From Mesocentrotus franciscanus (Eukaryota; Echinodermata; Echinoidea; Camarodonta; Strongylocentrotidae): 64,000 bases of DNA. Below, in pieces: positions 48,427 to 59,200 of the stretch. The notes beneath the pieces were generated by a model that was not told the origin of the DNA, ran no database searches, and was given only the letters and a program-made list of their open reading frames with translations. The translations under genes and the position numbers were made by a program. The stretch's first letter is position 1. The number at the start of each line of letters is the position of its first letter. The stretch covers positions 3,430,261-3,494,260 of the forward strand of contig CP137668.1 of NCBI GenBank assembly GCA_037976565.1. The letters are read 5' to 3'.

Positions 48427-50714
48427 TTTATGCCATTGTTTGTTTCGATATTAGTATTAATAGCATTGTTTCGTTATAAGTACTTTTCGAATAGCTTATC
48501 ACTATTATCATCGTTATTGTGAACTAAACATCTAGGATCGATGTAAGGATAGGTTTTGTAGAATACACCAAGTTTCACTTTGTTTTGCTGTTTACATTTA
48601 ATATTTCAACCTCATTTTTACATTTTATTTTCAGCGGCATCGCCAACGGTTAGCGTTAACATGGACATGGGAGCCAGGTCTGCCTCAAAATCGGTAGTTG
48701 GTAAGAGAATACTTGTTTATTTACTAGGTATGTTAGGTACTAACCATACTGTTACACAGGGGCCACATTCTATTGGAAGGGGGAATTTATTTCCTGAAAC
48801 TTTCCGAGGACACCCCCACCCCCACCGGAAGTCATGAATTATTGCAACCACAACGATACAACAGTGTTTACCCAACCTTTGAGTAGTAAACTTGAACAGG
48901 TAATTGCGAAAAATATGGTCGGCCTCTTGGTTATATTCATGTTTGACAAACAATATTTACCCAACCATTTTACGGCGTAGGTGATCTTCAAACTCAGTAC
49001 TGTTATGCATCATAGACGAGGGGATAGATTGTTTAAGGGTCACGAGGGGTCAACTTAGCTAAAATCCGGTTTTCTTCTCATTATTGCAATATATTTATAA
49101 GAGAACCATTTAAAGCAATTATTGAGCAGTGATAGTAGGTCCAAGGGGCGTCAACTATTTCTAAGATGGAGGAGCACATTGGTCGGAATTATTCACAGTT
49201 AGTTGGGGACGACCCAGTGGTGACACCCTTGCCAGTCCTTATACATCTCCACTGTGACACTTTTCAATCAATTAGGTCAAAGGTCACTGATTCAGAAGTA
49301 AATGCTTCACAGGTACCTGTTTGATATAACTCGTAATTTATTACATTATGAACTATACGCATGGTTGGTGTTTTAAACAAAAGAATTCATAGATAAACAT
49401 TCAAATAGGTGAGGATATAATGGAAAGTGGAGACACAGCCATAAATATCTCCCTGCATAATCTGTTTATTTTGTTTTAAAATCTAGTTCCAGTCGCAGTG
49501 TCGGTTGTGGGTGTGATCATTGTTGCGGTCCTTGCGATACTACTGTTCATATACTGCAACAGAACGAGAAAGACACAGTAAGTATGGTGAACATTTTTCT
49601 CAAAAAACTTTCAGTTATACCTTCCCAACATGTTGAAACAAATTTATGTACATTTCAATGAATAAAAAGGGAATTTTTTAATCGTTTGCTTATTTTGTAC
49701 TCCAGTACAATTATTTTCTTGTCATTGTTTTCAAGATCTGAAATGAAGCAAGAACCGACGAGTTCAGAATCCAAGTTCAACAACATGAGCTACAGTATTC
49801 ACAACATTCCAAACAACGAAGGGCCGAGTTACTACGACGACGTTGAACCGAATACGATCACCGAAGGCACAGTAGGCACCGATGGTCTTATAGACAATGT
49901 TTTGTACAAACCAGCCGACATTGTCCGAAGAGGTCCGAATGAATACGAACACGATCAGGACTCATCTCGAAATCCAACTCAGTATGGACTCATTGACAAT
50001 GTTTTGTACAAACCGGCCGAACATATCCGAAGAGATCCGAATCAACACGAACACGATCAAAGTTCAACAAACGATACCCCTCACTATGGACTCATAGACA
50101 ATGTTCTTTACAAACCAGTAGAAAGTACTGAAATTATTCATAACTTCCGACAGTTACCGAATGGTTACGATCTTCCTTCGAATGATTCCGAGTATGCATT
50201 CCCAGACGAACAAGCATCTAGAGGTTTACACCAAGACGGAGAACTGATTGATAATATTATACTCTACAAACCTACTGACAGCCAAGCGATACAAACAGGT
50301 CATGCTTCTAGAAAATACTATGAAATAAAGCCAGAACTTACTCCGGGCGATTATGCAGTAGCCGATTGTCCTATTCCAGACAGGACTGTCCCGCACGAAG
50401 CAAGATATTATGACATCGAGCCTCAACCAGCACATTCTCGGCCGCAGACCAACTTCGCTGGATACGACGCCGTACACGACATTGACGACGACGCTACTGA
50501 GATTACGACCGCTGGACGTAATGGTCAACGATTTGTAGTTCGACCAGACGATAGGTCATCGACGATTCATGAATATACCGCAGTTGATAATGATAGGGAT
50601 TTCGCATCAAATGTTGCTTCTACCAACGATGCCACTACTTCTGCTGCTGTGAAGCAAAACCTTTCCTCGTTATGCCACTGTCCAGAAAAAGTCGTAAAAA
50701 ATATACCTCTCTGA
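40024..50714 (+). CDS. Receptor C: SRCR-like, WSC, CCP, transmembrane, tyrosine-repeat tail
   Basis: Nine exons: 40024-40105, 42084-42313, 44161-44253, 45359-45619, 46238-46420, 47435-47542, 48635-48700, 49487-49577 and 49736-50714. In order they encode a signal peptide, an SRCR-like domain over two exons, a WSC domain, a CCP/sushi domain, a Thr-rich stalk over two exons, one transmembrane helix, and a 325-residue cytoplasmic tail, about 697 residues in all. All exon borders up to exon 8 are phase 1, except that exon 2 ends in phase 0. With that border, exon 3 would begin with TGA. The paralog D keeps phase 1 there, so C carries a one-base shift, a sequencing error or an unusual splice. The domain set suggests a cell-surface glycan- or ligand-binding receptor. 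I do not recognise a named ortholog. Confidence 0.8.
40742..41130 (+). repeat. Tandem duplication of about 200 bp in intron 1 of receptor C
   Basis: Two diverged copies starting near GAATGTGACTTTTTATTTT (40751) and AAATGTGACTTTTTAG (40955). Each ends with CTGAATGTCAAAGGAGTGGG (40921 and 41103). No coding pattern. Confidence 0.75.
42084..44253 (+). CDS. Receptor C exons 2-3: cysteine-poor SRCR-like domain
   Basis: Exons 42084-42313 and 44161-44253. FHLVNGSSIHEGRVEV and ADWVCQELGYPNA match the opening and middle of SRCR domains. The second exon (CEYPDSDNSGDNGC, then VQAAGVTC) matches the end. The first SRCR cysteine (normally in WGTVCDD) is missing: here SASGWTIDSADWVC. An Asp-rich insert (ESDDDDDEDG) replaces a loop. 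Only four cysteines are visible. Exon 2 is four bases shorter than its paralog near its 3' end and breaks phase. Confidence 0.65.
42470..43760 (+). repeat. AAAAGGGGCACTTATCA-type minisatellite, interrupted by a TIR element
   Basis: Many degenerate units of roughly 17-25 bp with the core GGGGCACTT, in intron 2 of receptor C. The array is split by the 535-bp element at 42774-43308, so the element inserted into a pre-existing array. Confidence 0.8.
42774..43308 (+). mobile_element. 535-bp TIR element, family M1, copy 1
   Basis: Left end TTAAAGGTACTATGTCCC, right end GGGACATAGTATCTTTAA: inverted repeats with one difference. The interior (TAGTTGTCGAATCGACTTAG; GTACCGAATGGTCGTACG) recurs in inverse orientation at 55022-55553 and 57549-58085. 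It lacks a transposase frame, so it is a non-autonomous element. It ends in TTAA, as piggyBac-type elements do, but the superfamily is not proven. Confidence 0.88.
45359..45619 (+). CDS. Receptor C exon 4: WSC domain
   Basis: A phase 1-1 exon. The cysteine order CLQI, DECLALC, DMCFCFND, GCNRRC and QRCGGNG gives the eight cysteines and the CGG motif of WSC domains, which bind carbohydrate in yeast Wsc sensors, fungal enzymes and polycystin-1. The N-terminal part (GERKRFTRKKKNRTR) is unusually basic compared with the paralog (IRRMVLPQTNISE). Confidence 0.85.
46238..46420 (+). CDS. Receptor C exon 5: CCP/sushi domain
   Basis: A phase 1-1 exon. Four cysteines (FCPEISG, RANCSGG, LQCIGG, PTC) with the FEW tryptophan before the last cysteine define a complement control protein module. 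It is nearly identical to 60498-60680 in gene D. Confidence 0.9.
46463..46880. repeat. Palindromic minisatellite (GGACAACTACCCCCTA units, both strands)
   Basis: 46463-46685 is an array of ACAACTACCCCC(T/G)AGG-type units, and 46686-46880 is an array of the reverse complement. They meet at a centre near ACTATCCTAGGGGTAGTTG. The two arms of about 200 bp could fold into a long hairpin or cruciform. It lies 40 bp after the CCP exon of receptor C. Confidence 0.9.
47435..48700 (+). CDS. Receptor C exons 6-7: Thr/Ser-rich stalk
   Basis: Exons 47435-47542 and 48635-48700. The first encodes TTVQPRTTNNPTRTQLTGG and TTHPLTGTG, which is Thr/Pro-rich and suited to O-glycosylation. The second encodes SPTVSVNMDMGARSASKSVV. 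Both are phase 1-1. The intron between them carries ATT and TAC microsatellites and a hAT-type insertion. Confidence 0.75.
47675..47830 (+). repeat. (ATT)n microsatellite
   Basis: A long ATT run (about 47676-47745), then imperfect ATT/ATC/AAT triplets. It lies in the intron between stalk exons 6 and 7 of receptor C. Confidence 0.95.
47893..48425 (+). repeat. (TAC)n microsatellite split by a transposon
   Basis: TAC/ACT triplets at 47893-47997 and again at 48354-48425. The break is an inserted TIR element at 47998-48353. Confidence 0.95.
47998..48353. mobile_element. hAT-type non-autonomous element with 8-bp target duplication
   Basis: Begins CAGGGGCGGATCCAG and ends CTGGATCCGCCACTG, inverted repeats differing at one base. 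The flanks are GCTACTAC at 47990-47997 and GCTACTAC at 48354-48361, an exact 8-bp target-site duplication. The CAG(T/G)GG start and the 8-bp duplication are hallmarks of the hAT superfamily. The 356-bp interior contains a duplicated GGCACCCGAAAAA-type stretch and no transposase. Confidence 0.9.
49487..49577 (+). CDS. Receptor C exon 8: transmembrane helix
   Basis: VPVAVSVVGVIIVAVLAILL followed by FIYCNRTRKT: one long hydrophobic helix and a basic stop-transfer. It ends in phase 2. Confidence 0.9.
49736..50714 (+). CDS. Receptor C exon 9: cytoplasmic tail with tandem tyrosine repeats
   Basis: 325 codons and TGA at 50712-50714. GLIDNVLYKP occurs at 49884-49913, 49986-50015 and 50088-50117, exactly 102 bp apart, so the repeat unit is 34 residues. 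A fourth variant (ELIDNIILYKP) lies at 50241-50273. Other tyrosines lie in acidic settings (SYYDDVEP, KYYEIKPEL, RYYDIEPQP). VLYKPV in the third copy fits the loose ITIM form (I/V/L-x-Y-x-x-V/L/I), whereas the others end in Ala or Thr. The tail has no catalytic domain and probably works as a phosphotyrosine docking platform. Confidence 0.8.
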
Positions 50715-52806
50715 CAAGGTAAAGTTAAGATTTTTTTGATCAATGGAAAAGGCATAGAATAATTTTTCTTAATTCAAAATAATTATCTTATATTGTAGTC
50801 GAAGATCTATTGACAGTCCATTTGCTTTATTGATAAATGTGATGCAAGAAATCACATAATTAGAAATATGATAAAACCACTATATCTGCACAAGGAGGCT
50901 GTAGATGCAAACGAAATGTAATGTGTTCACCAGTATATGTGTATTTCCATGATCGCTTATAGAAGGCCTAAAACAATATTTCTCACTTATTTTACAGACC
51001 AATATGAGGAGCTTTATCTCGTCTTCATGCATCTGTCTATATCACTGTTGTATATAGCCTTGCACAGAATCATGATTGACACTCGTGACACTATGAATAT
51101 AAATAATTCAATATTATGTGGGGAGAGGGGGCAGAGAAAAGGGGGTATAGTAAGTGATCCAGGTGACGGGGGCAAAGGGGACCGTCGCGTACCCTACCCC
51201 TTGCATATACTTTTGTCCACCCTCCGGTCGAATGTAATCATTTCCACGAGAACTCTTTTCGTGTGAGAGATAATCATGCATCTGAACGGAATGTTATATA
51301 TCCCACCCCCTTTTACGCTGTGCCGCTGTGCCACCAGCACCCCCGTATGCGGATATGACAACAAAGTATTGTTTGTCACACCAGAGTTTAATCTTACTAT
51401 AAATTGTTTCATTGTTGTTTAAAGTCACTCTTAATTTTCTTTTGTACATATTTTGACTACATGATGTTTCCTTATTTTATTTGATATCATGAACAATTTT
51501 CCCTCTTACTGCTTATATTAATCTTTTCCGGAATTACGCCGTTAAACTCATGCATGTTATCTGTTTCTTTCCGTTTGATGATCATAATAGTCGCAACCTG
51601 GCACAAGCATCCGAAAGTAACCACATTACAAAACAACTATAATTATCAACTGACCATGTCGACAATTTTGATAGACCTACCTTCAATAAACGGTCTAAAT
51701 TCAATTATGGGATCCAATATCATCCATTCATTTTGATACATTATATTCTGTATTACTTATGAGAATTATGTTGCAATTATAGCTGTACTCATGTTGATTA
51801 TCTAAGTGGGATGCTAACTGTTATGAATGTTTATTAAAAGGCAGTGCAAATAACCCTATTTAACTTGAGCAAAGTTGCGTCTTTAGTAATTGTTTTATAA
51901 TTACCTATGTACAAATGCAGTGGCACCCCTGCATGCACCATTATATGTAATTAGTTAAATGAGTTATTGTAGCTGATATACAGAAAGAATCCTAATTAAA
52001 TTACAAAGGCTTGTCCGGTGTGGAGGGGGAGGTGGTGTTTGATGATTGAAGCCTCCCTTACATGCTACCCCCCCCCCCAAAAAAAGTGATTCTTCGCGGG
52101 AATGCAGACCAGCTATAGGTCTTCTATTTCTTTGAATACGGTGGGATGCTTTCGATAGACTTGAATGTGAAAGGCCCTTTGTATTCCCTCGTGCAAATTA
52201 AGGGCCCTTTTATAATGACAATTAAAACCCTGCCCATCATTATTTGCATGTCGTAATGTTGTTTACAGACTGGAATAGGATAGGATGGGACTGTAGAGAG
52301 TGAATAAGACAAGAAAACCAAAATTTAAAATGTAAAACAACGCTTTAAGACGGACAAGAGGGGACTTTTTAAACGATTAAAACATGGGACATATGTTTGT
52401 GGCTAACGCTACCAGCTGCAGGCTGACGACTGATGTCAGCTACCCCCTCCATTTATGGTAACCACACCACAATCACTACCGCCCGAAGCTCCCCCGATAG
52501 ACAGCAGCAAACACCCGCCCCACAATTTTCATCCCTATTACCCAACTTTCATTCTTTTTCAATGTCCCGCCTGAGATGGCTCCTTCCCACAAACTCACCG
52601 ATAGGTAACAATATGATTTTAAAAGGCCCAAAACCCGCGCCACCCACTCCCCGCCCACACCCCATCAACTTCATTCTCGTTGCATTGCTTGAGACTACTG
52701 AGAGAGAGAGAGAGATGGAGATAGAGAGGAAGATGAGAGGGAAAGAGATGAGGCAGATAGATGAGAGAGATAAAGAGAGAGAGGGAGAGATAAAAGAGGA
52801 GGGAGA

Positions 52807-52850
<44 letters not shown>

Positions 52851-53299
52851 GAGGAAGAATAGTGAGAGTGTCAGAGAGTTGGAGTGGGGAAGAGGGGAGG
52901 GGTATGAGGGGAGGGGTATGAAGGGAGAGAGAGAGTTAATTCAGGTATTACGGGAAATTTGTAGCTTTTATAGAAAAATGCTTCTGAAAAAATTGAAATG
53001 TAGATCAATCACTACACGGACCTTTGCTATTATGTTGTCTTACTGTCAGCTACCTCATAATATTTTATTCTTGTTCATGTTAAATATTGTGCATGGTTGA
53101 ACTAATGAACTGGGCCTTAGAGACCTAATCGAGGGCACTATAATACATTAAAAATTGGTTTCAAACCCTCCGATTTGAAATCTAATCACTGAAATAGTCC
53201 ATGGGCTACTTAGCTATCTTTACACATTTCCTTACATCAAACTAAGTAATACACCAACATTTCTATTTCCTGCCATACCGGTTACGTAATCCAAGAAAA

Positions 53300-53339
<40 letters not shown>

Positions 53340-53889
53340 TCACTGGTATAAAAAGAATAAGCGTATTATCTCTTTGGGCAACAATGGAATCTGCTTTTTG
53401 TGTATGGAGTATTGGACAAAGCGGATCTTATAGTCATGGCCCATGGGCCTTGGTAAAGAGGGTGATGGGGCTTGGCATCCCCTCTCATTACAAAAATTAT
53501 TCTCTTTTGCTTGTTGGAAATTTGTAGCCTAAAATTGTGGTCTGCGAGCGACACCCCTGCTCATACTGTAATGCTTACCTAGATACGCACGGGAGTTTTA
53601 CAGACCATAGTCTGATAGTCACAGTTAATAATCAAAAGTATTGAAATCCAGACGAGAGACTGCCCCCATAGATAGTGGATGCCGAAACCAATCGTAAATG
53701 TTAACGTGCTACTGATTCACATGATGAATGCTCAGGATATCAGTTTCTGTGCAGCGACTGCGTTGATAAAAACACATTCATACCTGCTCCTCTTCTTGGA
53801 GATGAGGCCTATGCGTTATTAAAAGGAATTTCCGATACCAATGCAGTGTGTTATATAGCATTCAGATTTCAGAAGACATAGGAAGCACC
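50715..53889. other. Intergenic between receptors C and D
   Basis: Contains the dispersed element at 51130-51720, C and A homopolymers near 52070, and GA-rich microsatellites at 52700-52850 and 53307-53335. No canonical AATAAA lies directly after the C stop; the nearest clear one is at 51685-51690, inside the element. The D promoter must lie near 53,600-53,880 but has no visible TATA box. Confidence 0.6.
51130..51720 (+). mobile_element. Dispersed element, inverted partner of 37500-38075
   Basis: Matches the reverse complement of 37500-38075 along its length with scattered substitutions and small indels. There is no coding frame. Its AATAAA at 51685-51690 might serve gene C as a borrowed poly(A) signal. 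Confidence 0.8.
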
Positions 53890-53971
53890 ATGAAGGCATC
53901 GTGTTTCATCCTTGTGGTGTTTCTGAAATCATGTTGCTTGTTCTCTTCAGATGGCTACATCTTGTCATCCT
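53890..53971 (+). CDS. Receptor D exon 1: signal peptide
   Basis: MKASCFILVVFLKSCCLFSS then DGYILSS. It shares VVFLKSC and the DGY mature start with C. Ends in phase 1. Confidence 0.85.
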
Positions 53972-56173
53972 GTAAGTATTATTGTGTCAAAATTATGATC
54001 TTTTTCTTTTTCATCTTTTTCAAATGATCGAGAGCCCCAATGATAAATCTTACAATGATAGAGATGTATGATAGTAGGAGGACATGATTGTGTTGTCATT
54101 CGGTTTAAGATTGCGCTTTTCAATCTCTCCAAGTAGAGCCAGATTTGCTCTTATTATCACACATATCCAATTTTGAACCAACTAGGCTTTTGCATTGCCC
54201 ATCAAATTTGATTTTTAGGTCCTGGCCCCTTAATTTCATTTTTTTTTGGCGACATTCTTAGATTCATTTCCTATCGTTCATACTCCTCGTGTTTGTATCC
54301 TCCTGTATCTCTATGAACTGACACAACATGTATAAGTATAAATTTTGGGAGGGGTCGTCCAGTATCAACCAACGTACACTAATAAACAGTTCGCGGCCTT
54401 TTATTACAACACATTCAGCTAAACAACTGACGTAATTGCTCAATTTTGGGCCTGTATAATAGATATTATTTGAAAGCAAGGCAAGCAAGTTGGCCTTATG
54501 TAGTTCTTTATTTCCTTGTCTAATACTGGGAGGAAATGACCTCTTGATTAAAGGATTAGGCCTACAATGACCGGCAGAAGGTTGAAACCTGCGACACACT
54601 ACACAACCAACACGAAATATGTTCGTTAAAGGTACTATGTCCCTTTTGCAGCCAACATCAAATTCTGTAGAACATTGCAGGAATTATGAATATGTCTTGT
54701 ATGTCCTATCTGTGAAATTTAAACGTTAGCAGTGTTCTAATATTCAAATTATGCAAGGAAACCCGTTTACTTGCTAGACTTCACTGTCAGACACTATTGA
54801 GTTACGATTGACTTACATCTTTAATAGGTTTGCTTTGGAATGAGTGCACCTTGAGAAACCTGACATTTTTGTTTTACATTTTTTTTTATTAGGTACTACA
54901 AAGCTAAAAGAAAATCATGTTCATCCTTAAAAAATAGTACGAATAAGAGACTGTACATCTACCACACACAGACTGAATACATGTACATTTCAGAGAAGTA
55001 CAAATGTACACTGTTGCCCAATAAAGATACTATGTCCCTTTTGCTGCCAACATCAAATTCTGTAGAACTTTGCAGGAATTATGAATATGTCATGTATGTC
55101 CTATCTGTGAAATTTAAACGTTAGCAGTGTCCTAATATTCAAATTATGCAAGGAAACCTGTTTACTTGCTAGACTTCACTGTCAGACACTATTGAGTGAC
55201 TGACTGGCTTTTTCATCTTTGGTAATAACATACATAAAATGAGCTGTAAAGGGTACATGAGCATTTGTCTACATCAATAACCTACTTCTTGTAATGGCCA
55301 AAATTAAACTGATTGAATCTTTGCGCAGCATAAAACGTACGACCATTCGGTACAATGGTCTGAAAAATCAGACTATTACTTACTGGCTCTATAGCTCCTA
55401 AGTCGATTCGACAACTAATAGTCGTTATTTTCCCACTTAAGACATTTTCAATCCCCTTTTTTAGGGAAGTTCTAAATTAGTATTGTCTTTCAAATGCCGT
55501 TGAAATTTAACCTTTTCATTTTTTGGCCTGCAAATGGGACATGGTACCTTTAACAAGAAAGGCTATATACGGTTTAAAAAGAACTTTTACTACCAAAAGG
55601 ATATCAAGATGGTATTAAAAGACACATTTCATTACGAGTACTCTTTGAATCATTAGTTCATACATATTTTCACTCCAAAATATTTGTAAATAATTTTCCC
55701 CAGGCAAAACGCTCCCCTCCGCTCTAACAACCACAACCCTAATGCCTTTTTGGAAGCACCATTTACTTTTCGGACAACCCAATAGAGAGCGATAACATTA
55801 TCAAAGGGTCTTATCCTTTCTCATGGGCTTTTTCTAATACTTTCTATCTCCAGTTCACTTGGTTGACGGTAGCTCCCCAAACGAAGGCCGTGTTGAAGTC
55901 ACAGTGAGAGATGATGATGGTGACGAACTGAGAGGCGTTGTGGTATCTGGTGATAGTTGGACAAGAGATGCGGCAAATTGGGTTTGTGAGGAGCTAGGCT
56001 ACCGCCACGCAGCATTTGTCCCGGATGAAAATAGATTCGGAAGAGGCTTGCAGTCAGAGATTTTTAGTATTGACAACCAGACGTTAGGTAAAGTATTTGA
56101 GGCAGGTTAGGAATTCGTTATGTGATACCTCTATAAAGTATTAACCTGTGACAGTTTAGATAGATTGGGGAGA

Positions 56174-56214
<41 letters not shown>

Positions 56215-59200
56215 TAAGTGTACAGTGTACGGGTAAACTGAATATAACTGTCAGCTTTACAATCTGCAGAAGATGCCAGATTAGCATTCGCCGCGTCATA
56301 AACGTCAGACAACATACTGTGCGCCATCGTTTTTGCTCATGTTGTTGGTTTTTCTTTTCATCCAGAAAGCTTCGTGAAATCAAACCATCCTAATGAGGTT
56401 GTTCGACATTTTTATTATAGACAGAGTAAAGCGCATTGATGTGAAAGGTCGATTGGCAAAGTAATCTTCGTTCCAAATCAATTAATTGTCTTATAACACT
56501 CACCATACACCTTTTCATAAATGTGAATGTTTCATCTTTATATTGTTTTAATTTTAGTTGAACCTGAATGCGATTCAGACGAATCAGACAGTTGCAGCGA
56601 GATTGAAGCAGCCGGTGTTATATGTCAGAGTAAGTATATGTCAGCCACCATCATTAACATTTATTCTTATTTTTGTGGGTAAATTGGCATGAATGGTTGT
56701 TAACACACATTAAAATGCTTCAAGCAGTGAAAACATTAAGAAGTGTCTTTGCTAAACAACTCATTGGTACATCGACCGAATAACAGCAAAGGTTGTATAG
56801 AGTATCATGAGTATGTCAGATTAGATTAAAAGAGAGAGAGAGGGGGGAAAGAGGGGGGAGAAGCAAAACGTTAAAGTTGAATTATTCAGTATGTTGAAAG
56901 AAAAGTGTGTGTGCTTGTGTATGTGTGTGTAACAGAAATGAAGAGAGAGAGAGAGAGAGAGAGGGGGTGGGTTAGGGAAATGGGGAGAGAAAGAGAGAGT
57001 GGGAGAGAACATTACTCTTTCTTGCTGTTCAAAGGGCTCAAACGGTTTCGACTATTAACGTATTCTATTTCATCTTCTACAGAACCTGGATATTTAGGAT
57101 GCTTTCGAATTCGTCGTATGGTGTTACCACAGACCAATATATCAGAGACGAACGACCAATGTTTGGAGCTATGTAAGAACCAGACAGCACCCTATGCTGC
57201 GCAGATGAGAGATAGTTGTTATTGTTTGAATGATTTCTCCGAGTCATTTCCTGAGCGTGTGTGTAACACTAGATGCAGTGGAGATCGAGAGCAATTTTGT
57301 GGAGGAAATCAAGGAGATTCCTATATTGTCTTCAATGGTAAGCATGGAATCGTTTTGTTTGTTTATTTCAAAGAAAGATGTTCCTGGGTCCGCCAAAATA
57401 ATAAGCAAAGGGGAATGGATGGACAAAGTTTTAGGAAAACTATGTTTCCTGCTCTACCTCAACATAAACTACTTTTCCGCCGCCCTAAAAAAATAATAGA
57501 AGAACTAATTTTAATATTTCATTTTATCTGAGGACTGAAACAGATGATTTAAAGATACTATGTCCCTTTTGCCGCCAACATCAAATTCTGTAGAACTTTG
57601 CAGGAATTATGAATATGTCATGTATGTCCTATCTGTGAAATTTAAACGTTAGCAGTGTCCTAATATTCAAATTATGCAAGGAAACCCGTTTACTTGCTAG
57701 ACTTCACTGTCAGACACTATTGAGTGACTGACTGGCTTTTTCATCTTTGGTAATAACATACATAAAATGAGCTGTAAAGGGTACATGAGCATTTGTCTAC
57801 ATCAATAACCCACTTCTTGTAATGGCCAAAATTAAACTGATTGAATCTTTGCGCAGCAAAAAACGTACGACCATTCGGTACAATGGTCTGAAAAATCAGA
57901 CTATTACTTACTGGCTCTATAGCTCCTAAGTCGATTCGACAACTAATAGTCGTTAATTCCCACTTGCAGACATTTTCAAGCCCCCCTTTTTTTAGGGAAG
58001 TTCTAAATTAGTATTGTCTTTCAAATACCGTTCGAATTTAACCTTTTCATTGTTTTGGCCTGCAAATGGGACATAGTACCTTTAAAGAAACAAGTTATAT
58101 GATACATGTTAGCATTTGACTTGAACTATTATGTTCCCTTAAAAGGGAAGTCCACTCTGATATTAAGTTGGTTTCAATAGAAGCAGAAAAATTAGAGAAA
58201 CAGGTCAGTGAAAGTTTGAGCAAAAACCGATTAAAAATAAAAAAAGTTATGAATTTTTGAAGGTGCGATCTATCAAACACAAATTGGGAACTCTGTGACG
58301 TATCTTGTGAGCTCCCCTCCCATTTGCCCTGTAGGCCTACTAAAAAACTTCAAAAAATTAAATTTTTCCTTAAGAAAATGTTCAATCATACATTCACCCT
58401 AAATACAATTATTGCAAATATATTTTTTATAAACCCCCTGTACGAAACAAATCTATTCCGTCATCAGTAATTAAGAAAATTAAAGTTATGAAATTTTCTG
58501 TACAGAGCAAAGTGGAGAGGAGAGAAGCTCGCAAGATACGTCATAGTATCGCCAATTTGTGTTTTCCCGATGACAACTTCAGACATTCATTTCTTTTTTC
58601 TTTTTAACCGGATTTTACTCAAACTTTCACTGACCTGTTTGTCTTAATTTTCTGCTTCTATCAAAACCAACTTCAAGCCCCACTGCACCACGTATAGCTT
58701 CTTGCGCCCTCTATATAGCAAACAATGCTTAAGCGGTGACCGTTGGTCCCCCGTGGTCCCCTTTTTCTTATGTTAATTGAGAGCTGATTTGATGAGATAA
58801 CCACCTGTCAGTGACCATGCATGGAGGTCTAATCCCTCCAGGCCAAACTAGTGTAGATAGGCTTTAATATCAGGATGGACTTTCCCTTTAAAGCCCCTAT
58901 GCACTAGTTTGACCAGGAGAGATTAGAGGGATTAGCGTGGTAACTGACAGGTGGTTATCTCAACAACTCAGCTCTCAATTGACATAAGAAAAAGAGGATC
59001 ATGGGGGACCAGCAGGCACCGCTTAGGCATTGTTTTCTATATAGAGGGAGCAAGTAGCTATAAGTAGTACAGTGGGGCTTTAAAAGGACCTCTTATATAG
59101 TCAAAGTTATAACTTTACAATATAAATTCTTTCGATTAGGAGTGAAACAAAAAATCATATACTTTCTCAGATGAAGACATTCGGCTGTATTCTTCACCAC

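Noticed and set aside
49487..49577. Second membrane helix in the receptor
   Set aside because: Only one hydrophobic stretch of membrane length follows the signal peptide in each receptor; the tail exons are hydrophilic.
52433..52921. 162-residue frame with Arg/Glu runs
   Set aside because: The second half is a GA microsatellite; the first half has no recognisable domain, splice support or paralog.
58140..59080. Possible RNA gene because of strong secondary structure
   Set aside because: The structure is explained by two foldback elements with long inverted arms. No tRNA, rRNA or snRNA landmarks are present.
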